DNA from: Pseudomonadota bacterium
GTDB taxonomy: Bacteria; Pseudomonadota; Gammaproteobacteria; Xanthomonadales; Xanthomonadaceae
Assembly (NCBI GenBank): GCA_023444765.1
Contig: JAEXLY010000296.1
Coordinates: 1-8,328, forward strand
Reading direction: 5' to 3'
Length of the DNA stretch: 8,328 bases
Part shown: positions 1 through 7,540 of the stretch, one piece after another
How positions within the stretch are numbered: position 1 is the first letter of the stretch
How the letters are laid out: each line of letters starts with the position of its first letter
Position numbers and translations under genes: made by a program
Notes under the pieces: model-generated
The model's database searches: none
Told to the model about the DNA's origin: nothing
Seen by the model: only the letters and a program-made list of their open reading frames with translations

Positions 1-2
1 TC

Positions 3-26
3 GGGGCGCCGGCGCCCGGGCGCCCC
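3..26. other. GC hairpin (8-bp perfect arms) upstream of asd
   Basis: The arms GGGGCGCC (3-10) and GGCGCCCC (19-26) are exact reverse complements around an 8-base loop. No T-run follows, so this is not a canonical intrinsic terminator. It could end the transcript of a gene left of the window or be a structured leader element. The structure is read directly from the sequence; any role is inference. Confidence 0.4.
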
Positions 27-49
27 GCGCGGGTCCCCCCCAACCCCGC

Positions 50-65
50 GGCCGCGCGCGCGGCC
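50..65. repeat. Perfect 16-bp GC palindrome
   Basis: Positions 50-65 read the same on both strands: GGCC, an alternating CG core, then GGCC. Together with the hairpin at 3-26 it makes the region before asd almost entirely self-complementary. In very GC-rich DNA such palindromes can arise by chance, so no function is assigned. Confidence 0.4.
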
Positions 66-110
66 ACGTCACCCCCCTTCCCGTGCCCCATTTTTCCGGA
101 TCCTGTCCAG

Positions 111-1139
111 ATGAACACCCCGCAGAACCGCCGTTTCAACGTCGCAGTCGTCGGTGCCACCGGCGCCGTCGGCGAAGTCATGCTGTCGATCCTCGCCGAA
201 CGCGATTTCCCGGTTGGCAAGCTGGTGCCGCTCGCCTCCGAGCGTTCGGCCGGCAGCACGGTCGAGTTCCGCGGCGAGGACCATGTCGTCCAGGACCTGG
301 CCACCTTCGATCCGGCCGGCATCGACATCGCGCTGTTCTCCGCCGGCGGCGACACGTCGAAGGAGTACGCACCGAAGTTCGCGGCGGCCGGCGCGGTCGT
401 CATCGACAACTCGTCGGCCTTCCGCTACGACGACGACGTCCCGCTGGTGGTGAGCGAGGTGAATCCCGGGCAGGTGAAGAACCGCCCGCGCGGCATCATC
501 GCCAATCCCAACTGCTCGACCATGCAGATGCTGGTGGCGCTGGCCCCGCTGCACCGCCGCTACGGCATCGAGCGCATCAACGTCGCCACCTACCAGTCGG
601 TCTCGGGCGCTGGTCGCAGCGCGATGGAGGAGCTGGGCAAGCAGACCGCGCAGCTGCTCGGGTTCCAGGACATCGATCCGCAGAAGTTCCCGATGCAGAT
701 CGCGTTCAACCTGATCCCGCACATCGACGCCTTCATGGACAACGGCTTCACCAAGGAGGAAATGAAGCTGGTCTGGGAGACGCGCAAGATCCTCGGCGAC
801 GAGTCGATCCTGGTGAATCCGACCGCGGTGCGGGTGCCGGTGTTCTACGGGCATTCGGAGGCAGTGGCGATCGAGACCCGCGAGAAGGTCACGCCCGAGG
901 CGGCGCGCGAGCTGCTGGCCGCATCGCCGGGGATCGAGGTGGTGGACGATCGCAGGCCCGGCGGCTATCCCACGCCGGTGACCCATGCCTCGGGCAAGGA
1001 CGCGGTGTTCGTCGGCCGGATCCGCGAGGATCTCTCGCACCCCCGGGGCCTCAATCTGTGGATCGTCTCGGACAACATCCGCAAGGGCGCCGCGCTCAAC
1101 GCGGTGCAGCTGGCCGAGCTGGTCGCCGCCGAGGGCTGA
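111..1139 (+). CDS. asd: Aspartate-semialdehyde dehydrogenase
   Basis: This 342-residue cytoplasmic enzyme reduces L-aspartyl-4-phosphate to L-aspartate 4-semialdehyde with NADPH. That is the branch-point step to lysine/diaminopimelate, threonine and methionine. The N-terminal nucleotide-binding loop GATGAVG lies at residues 15-21. The active-site segment NPNCSTMQM carries the catalytic cysteine at residue 135. The segment VRVPVFYGHSE supplies the likely catalytic His248 and substrate-binding Arg241. The length fits the shorter ASADH subfamily (about 340 residues) rather than the longer enterobacterial Asd. The ATG at 111 places the glycine-rich loop at the expected distance from the N-terminus; only a weak CGGA at 97-100 precedes it. 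In Pseudomonas and E. coli an Asd paralogue (Usg) lies near truA, so this gene occupies the usg position. It retains the catalytic residues, so a functional Asd is the better call. Confidence 0.95.
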   Translation: MNTPQNRRFNVAVVGATGAVGEVMLSILAERDFPVGKLVPLASERSAGSTVEFRGEDHVVQDLATFDPAGIDIALFSAGGDTSKEYAPKFAAAGAVVIDNSSAFRYDDDVPLVVSEVNPGQVKNRPRGIIANPNCSTMQMLVALAPLHRRYGIERINVATYQSVSGAGRSAMEELGKQTAQLLGFQDIDPQKFPMQIAFNLIPHIDAFMDNGFTKEEMKLVWETRKILGDESILVNPTAVRVPVFYGHSEAVAIETREKVTPEAARELLAASPGIEVVDDRRPGGYPTPVTHASGKDAVFVGRIREDLSHPRGLNLWIVSDNIRKGAALNAVQLAELVAAEG

Positions 1140-1144
1140 TCCGG

Positions 1145-1167
1145 CCGCGGGCGTGCCGATCCCGCGG
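1145..1167 (+). terminator. Possible GC-rich terminator hairpin after asd
   Basis: CCGCGGG (1145-1151) and CCCGCGG (1161-1167) form a perfect 7-bp stem with a 9-base loop. Two further G-C pairs are possible past a one-base bulge. The stem starts five bases after the asd stop codon, where a terminator is expected, but no T-run follows it. If it stops transcription it would be a stem-dominated type or act together with Rho. The structure is seen; the role is inferred. Confidence 0.35.
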
Positions 1168-1276
1168 GCCTGGCCGTGCGGGGCGGGGCGCCTGCCACGA
1201 CCGGGAGCGCAGCGGGCCAGGATCGGGGCCATCCGGCCGCGCATGGCTGGTTGCGACGTGCGGCTGCGCCTTCCGC

Positions 1277-1305
1277 TTGACGGTGGCTACCGGAATCAAT
1301 AAGTT
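1277..1305 (+). promoter_or_regulatory. Candidate sigma-70 promoter for the fimV-truA transcript
   Basis: TTGACG (1277-1282) matches five of six bases of the -35 consensus. A 17-base spacer leads to TAAGTT (1300-1305), a poor -10 with three of six matches in a locally AT-richer patch. Transcription would start near 1312, about 40 bases before the TTG start of the FimV-type gene. The strong -35 and its position favour it; the weak -10 limits certainty. Confidence 0.45.
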
Positions 1306-1353
1306 GCGACCGTCATTTCGACTGATCCTGATCCGGATTCCTGGGGGCTCCTC

Positions 1354-3150
1354 TTGAAGACGCTGGCGTGCCGCCTCGTCCTGCTGCTGGCGTTGCTCCT
1401 GCACGTGCCCGCGGCGCTGGCCCTGGGCCTGGGCCAGATCGAGGTGAAGTCGCGCGCCGGCGAGCCGCTGCTCGCCGAGATCCCGATCATTTCGGCCGAT
1501 CCGTCCGAGCTGGAGAATCTCCAGGCGCGCCTGGCTTCGCCGGAGACCTTCCGCCGCATCGGGCTGGAGCCCCCGGCCGGACTGGTATCGGAACTGGACT
1601 TCGCGATCGCGCTCGATCCGCGGGGCCGCCCGGTCATCCGCATCACGAGTGCCGCGCCGGTGCAGCAGCCGCTGCTGACCTTCCTGGTGGAAGTGGACTG
1701 GGGCCAGGGCCGTCTGGTGCGCGAGTACTCGGCCCTGGTCGATACACCGCAGACTGTGGCGGCGCCTGCGCAGCCGCCCATCCAGGCGCCGGAGGCTGCG
1801 CCGTCGAACGTCATCGCACGTCCGCCAACGGTGCCGGAGCCCGTGGTGGCCGAGGAGGCACCCGTCGAGGCGGCCGGGCAGGCACCCGAACCGGAGCGCG
1901 TGGCGCCGGCGCCCGCACCCCCTGCACCTCCCGCGCCGGCGGAGACAGCCGTGCCCGGCGAGTACGGACCGGTGCAGCGCGGCCAGACGCTTGGCCGGAT
2001 TGCCGCAGAACTGTCGGCCGGCAGCGGCCAGAGCCTGAACCAGGTCATGCTGGCCCTGCTGCGCGCCAACCCGGAGGCCTTCATCGGCGGCAACATCAAC
2101 CTGATCCGCCAGGGTGCGGTGCTGCGGGTGCCGCCGCAGACCGAGTGGTCGCAGGCCAGCGTCGCCGAAGCCAACGCGCTGGTGCGCGAGCACGTAGCGC
2201 GCTGGCGCGAGATGCGACGCCCTGTGGCGCAGCCGTCCGCGGTCGAGGACACAGGGCAGGCGAGCGCCGCGTCGGCGGCGACGGCGGCCGACCGGGCTGC
2301 GCAGGGCGGTGCGCGCACAACCGACGCACGCCTGGAAATCGTGCCGCCCGGCGGCGGCGGTGGCGAACAGGCAGGAACACGGACCGGCGCCGCTGCCGGG
2401 GGCGAGGGCGACATGCTGCAGCAACAGGAACTGGTCCAGACGCGGGAAACGCTCGCCGCACGCGAGGCCGAGATCCAGGATCTGCAGGCGCGCCTGGCCG
2501 AACTCGAGCAACTGCAGCAACAGCAGCAGCAGCTCATCCAGATGAAGGACAGCGAGTTGGCGGCCGCCCAGCAGCGCCTGGCCGAGAGCAACACCGCGCA
2601 GCCGGCGCAGACCGATCCGCAGGCCCCGACACAATCCGATGGCGGCCTGCCATGGATCTGGCTTGGCCTGGGCCTGCTGCTGGCGGCGGGGCTGGCGTGG
2701 TGGTGGTCGAGGCGCCGGGCGGCAAAGCCGGCGCGCAAGCAGGGCTACGGTTTTGCCTCCGCATCCACGCAGGCGCCAGCCCGGCCGGCACCGGCGGACA
2801 GGCCGGGTCCGGCGGCCGGGCCGGCTCCGGCGCGGGCCGCGGACGCACCGGTGGAGCCGGCAGCGCCGATCGCCGGGACGGCCCCCGCCGCCAGGCAGGA
2901 CGCTCCGCTGCCCATGGCCTCGGCCATGTCCTGGAACGCTGCGCCGGCCGCGGCCACGGGCGGGTCGCCGACCTGGCATGCGGCCAGCGAGGCACCGGCC
3001 GCCGCAGGTCAGGAGCGCATCGAGCTCGCGCGTGCGTACATCGACCTGGGCGACGTCGAGACCGCGCGCAGCCTGCTGCAGGAAGTCGCGGTTGCCGGCG
3101 ATGCCGACGCCCGCGGCGAGGCCGAGCGCCTGCTGCGCGAACTGGCCTGA
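1354..3150 (+). CDS. fimV: FimV-type LysM inner-membrane protein (type IV pilus / polar assembly factor)
   Basis: This 598-residue protein has the FimV architecture. A signal peptide ends at about AlaLeuAla (residues 21-23). The family N-terminal region starts LGLGQIEVKSRAGEPLLAEI. A proline/alanine-rich linker leads to a LysM-like domain (about 203-260) for peptidoglycan contact. A glutamine-rich coiled coil spans about 354-413, and one membrane helix about 434-451 is followed by Arg-rich residues. A cytoplasmic Pro/Ala-rich linker ends in a TPR-like module (about 552-598) containing LARAYIDLGDVETARSLLQE, the conserved FimV C-terminal domain. In Pseudomonas, FimV supports type IV pilus assembly, type II secretion and polar cAMP signalling. 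The TTG start is chosen because GGGGG lies at 1343-1347 and because later starts would destroy the signal peptide. The protein is much shorter than Pseudomonas FimV (about 900 residues) and lacks its acidic cytoplasmic region and extra TPRs. The stop abuts truA. Confidence 0.88.
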   Translation: MKTLACRLVLLLALLLHVPAALALGLGQIEVKSRAGEPLLAEIPIISADPSELENLQARLASPETFRRIGLEPPAGLVSELDFAIALDPRGRPVIRITSAAPVQQPLLTFLVEVDWGQGRLVREYSALVDTPQTVAAPAQPPIQAPEAAPSNVIARPPTVPEPVVAEEAPVEAAGQAPEPERVAPAPAPPAPPAPAETAVPGEYGPVQRGQTLGRIAAELSAGSGQSLNQVMLALLRANPEAFIGGNINLIRQGAVLRVPPQTEWSQASVAEANALVREHVARWREMRRPVAQPSAVEDTGQASAASAATAADRAAQGGARTTDARLEIVPPGGGGGEQAGTRTGAAAGGEGDMLQQQELVQTRETLAAREAEIQDLQARLAELEQLQQQQQQLIQMKDSELAAAQQRLAESNTAQPAQTDPQAPTQSDGGLPWIWLGLGLLLAAGLAWWWSRRRAAKPARKQGYGFASASTQAPARPAPADRPGPAAGPAPARAADAPVEPAAPIAGTAPAARQDAPLPMASAMSWNAAPAAATGGSPTWHAASEAPAAAGQERIELARAYIDLGDVETARSLLQEVAVAGDADARGEAERLLRELA

Positions 3151-3936
3151 GTGCGCTACGCGATCGGCGTCGAGTACGACGGCGGCGGCTTTCGCGGCTG
3201 GCAACGCCTGACCCAGCCGGGCACGCCCGACGGCGCGACCGTGCAGGGCGTCCTGGAAACGGCGCTGTCCTCGGTGGCGAATGCCAGGATCGACACCGTC
3301 TGCGCAGGGCGCACCGATGCCGGCGTCCACGGGCAATGCCAGGTCGCGCATTTCGACACTGACGCCGGACGCGACCTGCGCGCCTGGACGCTGGGCACCA
3401 CCACGCGCCTGCCGCCGTCGGTCAGCGTGACCTGGTGCCGCCCGGTCGCGGACGACTTCAGTGCGCGTTTCTCCGCCGTGGCCCGGCGCTACCGCTACCG
3501 CATCCTCAACCGCCAGGTGCGTCCGGCCCTCGGGCGCCAGTGGCTGTCCTGGCACTGGCGTCCGCTGCAGGCCGACGCCATGCACCGTGCCGCGCAGGCG
3601 CTGCTGGGCGAGCACGACTTCGGCGCCTTCCGCTCTGCCGAATGCGAGGCCAGCCATGGCCGCCGCGAACTGCAGCGCATCGCCGTCTCCCGCGAGGGCG
3701 AGCTGGTGACCATCGACGTCCAGGCCAACGCCTTCCTCCACCACATGGTCCGCAACATCGTCGGCTCGCTGCTGGAGGTGGGCGCCGGCGCGCAGCGCGA
3801 GGCATGGATCGGCGAGCTGCTGGCCGGCCGCGACCGTCGGCTGGCGGGCCCGACGGCGCCGGCCAGCGGCCTGGTATTCGTCGGGCCGCTGTATCCGGCC
3901 GCCCACCGCCTGCCCGCGGAGGTCACGCTCGACTGA
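3151..3936 (+). CDS. truA: tRNA pseudouridine(38-40) synthase TruA
   Basis: TruA isomerises uridine to pseudouridine at positions 38, 39 and 40 of the tRNA anticodon arm, in the cytoplasm and without a cofactor. The 261-residue length is normal for the family. Signature motifs are the N-terminal EYDGGGFRGWQ (residues 8-18), AGRTDAGVHG (52-61) with catalytic Asp56, and the C-terminal FLHHMVRNIVGSLLEVG segment. The gene starts with GTG directly after the TGA of the upstream FimV-type gene, with zero spacing. Its ribosome-binding region therefore lies inside the fimV-type reading frame, and translational coupling is likely. No separate promoter is evident, so it is probably co-transcribed from upstream of 1354. 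Confidence 0.95.
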   Translation: MRYAIGVEYDGGGFRGWQRLTQPGTPDGATVQGVLETALSSVANARIDTVCAGRTDAGVHGQCQVAHFDTDAGRDLRAWTLGTTTRLPPSVSVTWCRPVADDFSARFSAVARRYRYRILNRQVRPALGRQWLSWHWRPLQADAMHRAAQALLGEHDFGAFRSAECEASHGRRELQRIAVSREGELVTIDVQANAFLHHMVRNIVGSLLEVGAGAQREAWIGELLAGRDRRLAGPTAPASGLVFVGPLYPAAHRLPAEVTLD

Positions 3937-4029
3937 GCGGAAGGGGCGGGCCGCGCCGCATGAACCGCGTCCGCGGCTGCATGACGGCGCGACTGCAGGT
4001 CCGATCTGTCCGCCGTGCTGCGAACCGCG

Positions 4030-4035
4030 CACAAT
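4030..4035 (+). promoter_or_regulatory. Possible -10 element for trpF
   Basis: CACAAT (4030-4035) resembles a -10 hexamer and sits about 30 bases before the preferred trpF start. Transcription would begin near 4042. The upstream CTGTCC (4006-4011, 18-base spacer) is only a weak -35. If this is the promoter, the ATG at 4034 overlaps the -10 and cannot be the start of TrpF. This is inference from motif and spacing. Confidence 0.3.
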
Positions 4036-4063
4036 GCGCCATCGACCCAGGGGATCGCGTTCC

Positions 4064-4720
4064 GTGTCCATGCCTCCGTTCCGCACCAGGATCAAGTTCT
4101 GCGGGATGACCCGCGCCGGCGACGTGCGCCTGGCCGGGGAGCTCGGCGTGGACGCCGTCGGCTTCGTGTTCGCCCCGCGCAGCCGGCGCCTCGTCGATGC
4201 CGAGCAGGCGGCCGCGATGCTCGAGGCGCTGGCGCCGATGGTCGACGCGGTGGCGCTGTTCATGGACAACCCGGCCGACGAGGTGCGCGAAGTGATCTCG
4301 CGCGTGCGCCCGGCGTTGCTGCAGTTCCACGGCGACGAGGACGAGACGTTCTGTCGCAGCTTCGGCCTGCGCTACCTGAAGGCGGTGCCCATGGGCGGGA
4401 ACGCCATGCACGATGCCCTGCAGTTGCATGCGCGGTGGCCGAGCGCGGCCGGGTTCCTGCTGGACGGACATGCCCCGGGGGAAGAGGGCGGCAGCGGGCT
4501 CGCCTTCGACTGGACGCGCCTGCCCAGGGGCATCACCAAGCCGTATTTCGTGGCCGGCGGCCTGACTCCCGATAATGTGCACGAGGCGGTGGTGTCCACC
4601 CGCCCCTGGGGCGTGGACGTGTCCAGTGGCATCGAGGCCGTGGACGGCGTGCCCGGCGCGAAGGACGGCGCGCGGATGCGCAGGTTCGTCGAGGAAGTGC
4701 GCCGCGCCGACTGCGGTTGA
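4064..4720 (+). CDS. trpF: Phosphoribosylanthranilate isomerase
   Basis: TrpF converts N-(5-phosphoribosyl)anthranilate to carboxyphenylamino-deoxyribulose phosphate, the third step of tryptophan synthesis from chorismate. It is a cytoplasmic (beta/alpha)8 barrel. The standalone form seen here (218 residues) is typical outside the enteric TrpC-F fusions. RIKFCGMTR near the N-terminus carries the catalytic Cys13. LLDGHAPGEEGGSG carries the general acid Asp134. FVAGGLTPDN and GVDVSSGIE are the phosphate-binding loops. Three in-frame starts exist: ATG 4034, GTG 4064 and ATG 4070. I prefer GTG 4064 because AGGGGA (4049-4054) lies nine bases upstream. ATG 4070 gives nearly the same protein, and ATG 4034 adds an unlikely Arg-rich tail. 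It follows truA after 127 bases and converges on the LysR gene. Product is certain; the start is not. Confidence 0.93.
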   Translation: MSMPPFRTRIKFCGMTRAGDVRLAGELGVDAVGFVFAPRSRRLVDAEQAAAMLEALAPMVDAVALFMDNPADEVREVISRVRPALLQFHGDEDETFCRSFGLRYLKAVPMGGNAMHDALQLHARWPSAAGFLLDGHAPGEEGGSGLAFDWTRLPRGITKPYFVAGGLTPDNVHEAVVSTRPWGVDVSSGIEAVDGVPGAKDGARMRRFVEEVRRADCG

Positions 4721-4785
4721 CCGGACGCGCTGCCGGCGCCCGCGCCACTCGCGGCACCCGGCCCGCCGTTGCCGCGTACGCGCCC

Positions 4786-5676
4786 TCAGCCGGACGCCAG
4801 CTGCGCGCGCAACCATCCGGCCAGCTGGTCGATCGTCGGATCGGCATCGCCTCGGGTGCACAGGCACCAGTGCGCGCCGGTGGCGATGAATCCCCAGGGC
4901 GCGACGAGCCGGCCGCTGGCCAGGTCGGCCGCCACCAGCTGCTCCGGCGCGATCGCCACGCCCAGCCCGGCCACGGCGGCTTCGAGCAGGTAGTACAGGT
5001 GTTCGAAGCCGGTGCCGGGTCGCAGTGCCGCGGGGTCGAGGCCGTGGTGGCGCATCCACTGCGGCCAGGCCTGCGGGCGCGACGCCGTATGCAGTACCGG
5101 TTCGTCGAGCAGCGCGGCCGGGCCCTGGCCGGACAGGCGCGAGGCGGCAGGATGGCGCGGATCGATCACCGGTCCGATGCGTTCTGGCGCCAGCACGTGG
5201 ACGCGCCAGTGCGCGGGCCACGGCGGTTCGCCGATGAGCAGCGCGGCATCGAGGCCCGGCAGGGCGGGGGCGAACGCGCCCTCGTGGGGCGAGAGATGCA
5301 GCTGCAGGGCGGGCAGGTCCCGCCGAAGCCGTTCGAGCCGCGGGATCATCCAGCGTGCCAGCACGCTGGCCGGCAGGCCGACGACACGGGTTCCGGGTTC
5401 GGCGCCGCGACGCAGGCCGCGCACGCTGGCCTCGATCTGGGCAAACGCCGTGCCCGTGGCCTCGGCCAGCCGCAGGCCGGCATCGGTCAGGCGCAGGCCG
5501 CGTCCCTCGCGCCGGAACAGGGCCGTGCCCAGTTCCTCTTCCAGCAGTCTCACCTGCCGGCTGACGGCGCCGTGGGTGACGTGCAGCTCGGAGGCCGCGC
5601 GCCCCAGGCCCCCGAGCCGGGCCGCTGCCTCGAAGGCACGCAGCGCGTTGAGGGCGGGGAGGTCACGGCCTGACAT
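4786..5676 (-). CDS. trpI: LysR-type transcriptional regulator, probable TrpI-like activator of trpBA
   Basis: This 296-residue protein has the LysR layout. An N-terminal winged helix-turn-helix (about residues 8-66) contains LNALRAFEAAARLGG and AASELHVTHGAVSRQVRLLEEELG. An effector-binding domain (about 92-290) follows. The start of the protein and the VTHGAVSRQ recognition helix look like Pseudomonas TrpI; the related GcvA group is the main alternative. The ATG at 5676 is chosen because AGGAAA lies six bases upstream (complement of 5683-5688) and the HTH then begins at the usual distance. The gene is divergent from trpB across 94 AT-rich bases, the classical trpI-trpBA layout in which TrpI with indole-glycerol phosphate activates trpBA and represses itself. 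Its 3' end converges on trpF, 65 bases apart. LysR class is secure; the TrpI role is inferred from context and resemblance. Confidence 0.88.
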   Translation of the reverse strand: MSGRDLPALNALRAFEAAARLGGLGRAASELHVTHGAVSRQVRLLEEELGTALFRREGRGLRLTDAGLRLAEATGTAFAQIEASVRGLRRGAEPGTRVVGLPASVLARWMIPRLERLRRDLPALQLHLSPHEGAFAPALPGLDAALLIGEPPWPAHWRVHVLAPERIGPVIDPRHPAASRLSGQGPAALLDEPVLHTASRPQAWPQWMRHHGLDPAALRPGTGFEHLYYLLEAAVAGLGVAIAPEQLVAADLASGRLVAPWGFIATGAHWCLCTRGDADPTIDQLAGWLRAQLASG

Positions 5677-5692
5677 GTGAGATTTCCTGACG

Positions 5693-5707
5693 AATATGCC
5701 AGATATT
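5693..5707. promoter_or_regulatory. Inverted repeat, candidate LysR operator in the trpI-trpB gap
   Basis: AATAT and ATATT are exact inverted arms around the 5-base spacer GCCAG, inside an AT-rich island (about 5680-5717) that stands out in this GC-rich window. The centre lies about 70 bases before the trpB ATG and about 48 before the predicted trpB transcription start. That is within reach for a LysR-type activator, although the arms do not give a perfect T-N11-A motif. The repeat also overlaps the candidate -10 of the divergent regulator gene, so binding could repress it. Binding is inferred. Confidence 0.45.
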
Positions 5708-5710
5708 ATC
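5705..5710 (-). promoter_or_regulatory. Candidate -10 element of the LysR gene
   Basis: On the minus strand these bases read GATAAT, five of six matches to TATAAT. The start would fall near 5698, giving a leader of about 22 bases with the AGGAAA ribosome-binding site inside it. No good -35 is seen upstream (GCACAT at a 17-base spacing). It overlaps the right arm of the inverted repeat, consistent with autorepression. Confidence 0.4.
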
Positions 5711-5735
5711 GATTTTTCGGGACAGACATGTGCGC

Positions 5736-5741
5736 TAGAGT
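5736..5741 (+). promoter_or_regulatory. Candidate -10 element of trpBA
   Basis: TAGAGT matches four of six -10 bases. The expected -35 position holds only TTTTTC (5713-5718). A weak -35 fits a promoter that needs an activator bound just upstream. The leader to the trpB ATG would be about 23 bases, too short for a Trp leader peptide and attenuator. AGGTG (5759-5763) is the ribosome-binding site, seven bases before ATG 5771. Confidence 0.35.
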
Positions 5742-5770
5742 GCGAGCCGTCCCCGTACAGGTGCCGCCCG

Positions 5771-6987
<1,217 letters not shown>

Positions 6988-6988
<1 letters not shown>

Positions 6989-7497
6989 TGCGGGGGACGG
7001 TGCCGGCCGCATGCCTGCTGCTCGCGATGGCCGGCACCGCCACCGGCCACGATCTGGACTGCGTGGCCGGATACTGCGTGGGCCGGCCGTTCGCACCGGA
7101 CGAGGCCGAAGGTGCCTGGCAGGTCGCCGACTGGCCCGATCCCGCAAGCTGCTCCCAGGTGTCCGGCGGCAGCCTGCCGGCTGGCATCGGCATGATGCTG
7201 CTCGACGGGCGCATCGCCCGCTTCGAGATCGGACTGTCGGGTGGCGACGAAGCCACGCCGCCGTTGGCTCCGTTCGGGCTGCGCCGCGGCATGTCGCTGG
7301 CCGAAGCGGGCGCCCGCATGCCTGCCGGAGGACTCGACCTGGATCTCCACAAGTACGCCTGGCCCCCTGGGCTCTACCTCACCTGGCGCGACGCGACGCG
7401 CGACCGTGCACTCCGCGCCGAACTGCCCGATGCCCGGATCGAGGCGATCCTGTGGGGGCGCGTCGACGCGGTGCAGTCGAGCGAGGGCTGCGCGTGA
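6988..7497 (+). CDS. Small exported protein of unknown function between trpB and trpA
   Basis: I do not recognise this 169-residue protein. It begins with a signal peptide (MRGTVPAACLLLAMAGTATG) with a plausible cleavage after Gly20. No lipobox is present, so a periplasmic or secreted soluble product is expected. The mature part has four cysteines (25, 30, 55, 168), enough for two disulfides. A segment FGLRRGMSLAEA (glycine-methionine-serine turn, then a helix) sits between strand-like stretches (GRIARFEIGL, LYLTWRD, IEAILWGR). This loosely recalls BLIP/BamE-like small periplasmic folds; that is inference only. The ATG at 6988 overlaps the trpB stop as TGATG, with GGAGG at 6979-6983, implying translational coupling. 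Base composition matches its neighbours, so recent acquisition is not suggested. The reading frame is credible because it has a ribosome-binding site, a signal peptide and tight operon packing. Confidence 0.75.
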
Positions 7498-7540
7498 GTG
7501 CGCGGCCGCCTGCATTCTCTTCCGAACCGATGGTGTCCCC

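Noticed and set aside
1250..1310. Direct repeat GTTGCGAC (1250-1257 and 1303-1310) before the fimV-type gene
   Set aside because: It is a short repeat of common sequence with no symmetry or further extension, so chance is likely.
83..1357. 424-codon plus-strand frame overlapping asd in another frame
   Set aside because: It is a shadow of asd with compositionally biased sequence and no motif.
1096..4269. 1057-codon open frame on the minus strand across fimV, truA and the trpF start
   Set aside because: It is antisense to three genes with clear family motifs. Its translation is Arg/Ala/Gly-rich low-complexity sequence, typical of stop-poor shadow frames in GC-rich DNA.
4731..4756. Inverted repeat TGCCG...CGGCA between the convergent trpF and LysR genes as a bidirectional terminator
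   Set aside because: The stem is only five base pairs with a 16-base loop and no T-run on either strand, too weak to call.
5696..5770. N-terminal extension of TrpB (start at 5696)
   Set aside because: The added residues do not resemble TrpB and fall in the operator region. ATG 5771 has AGGTG at good spacing.
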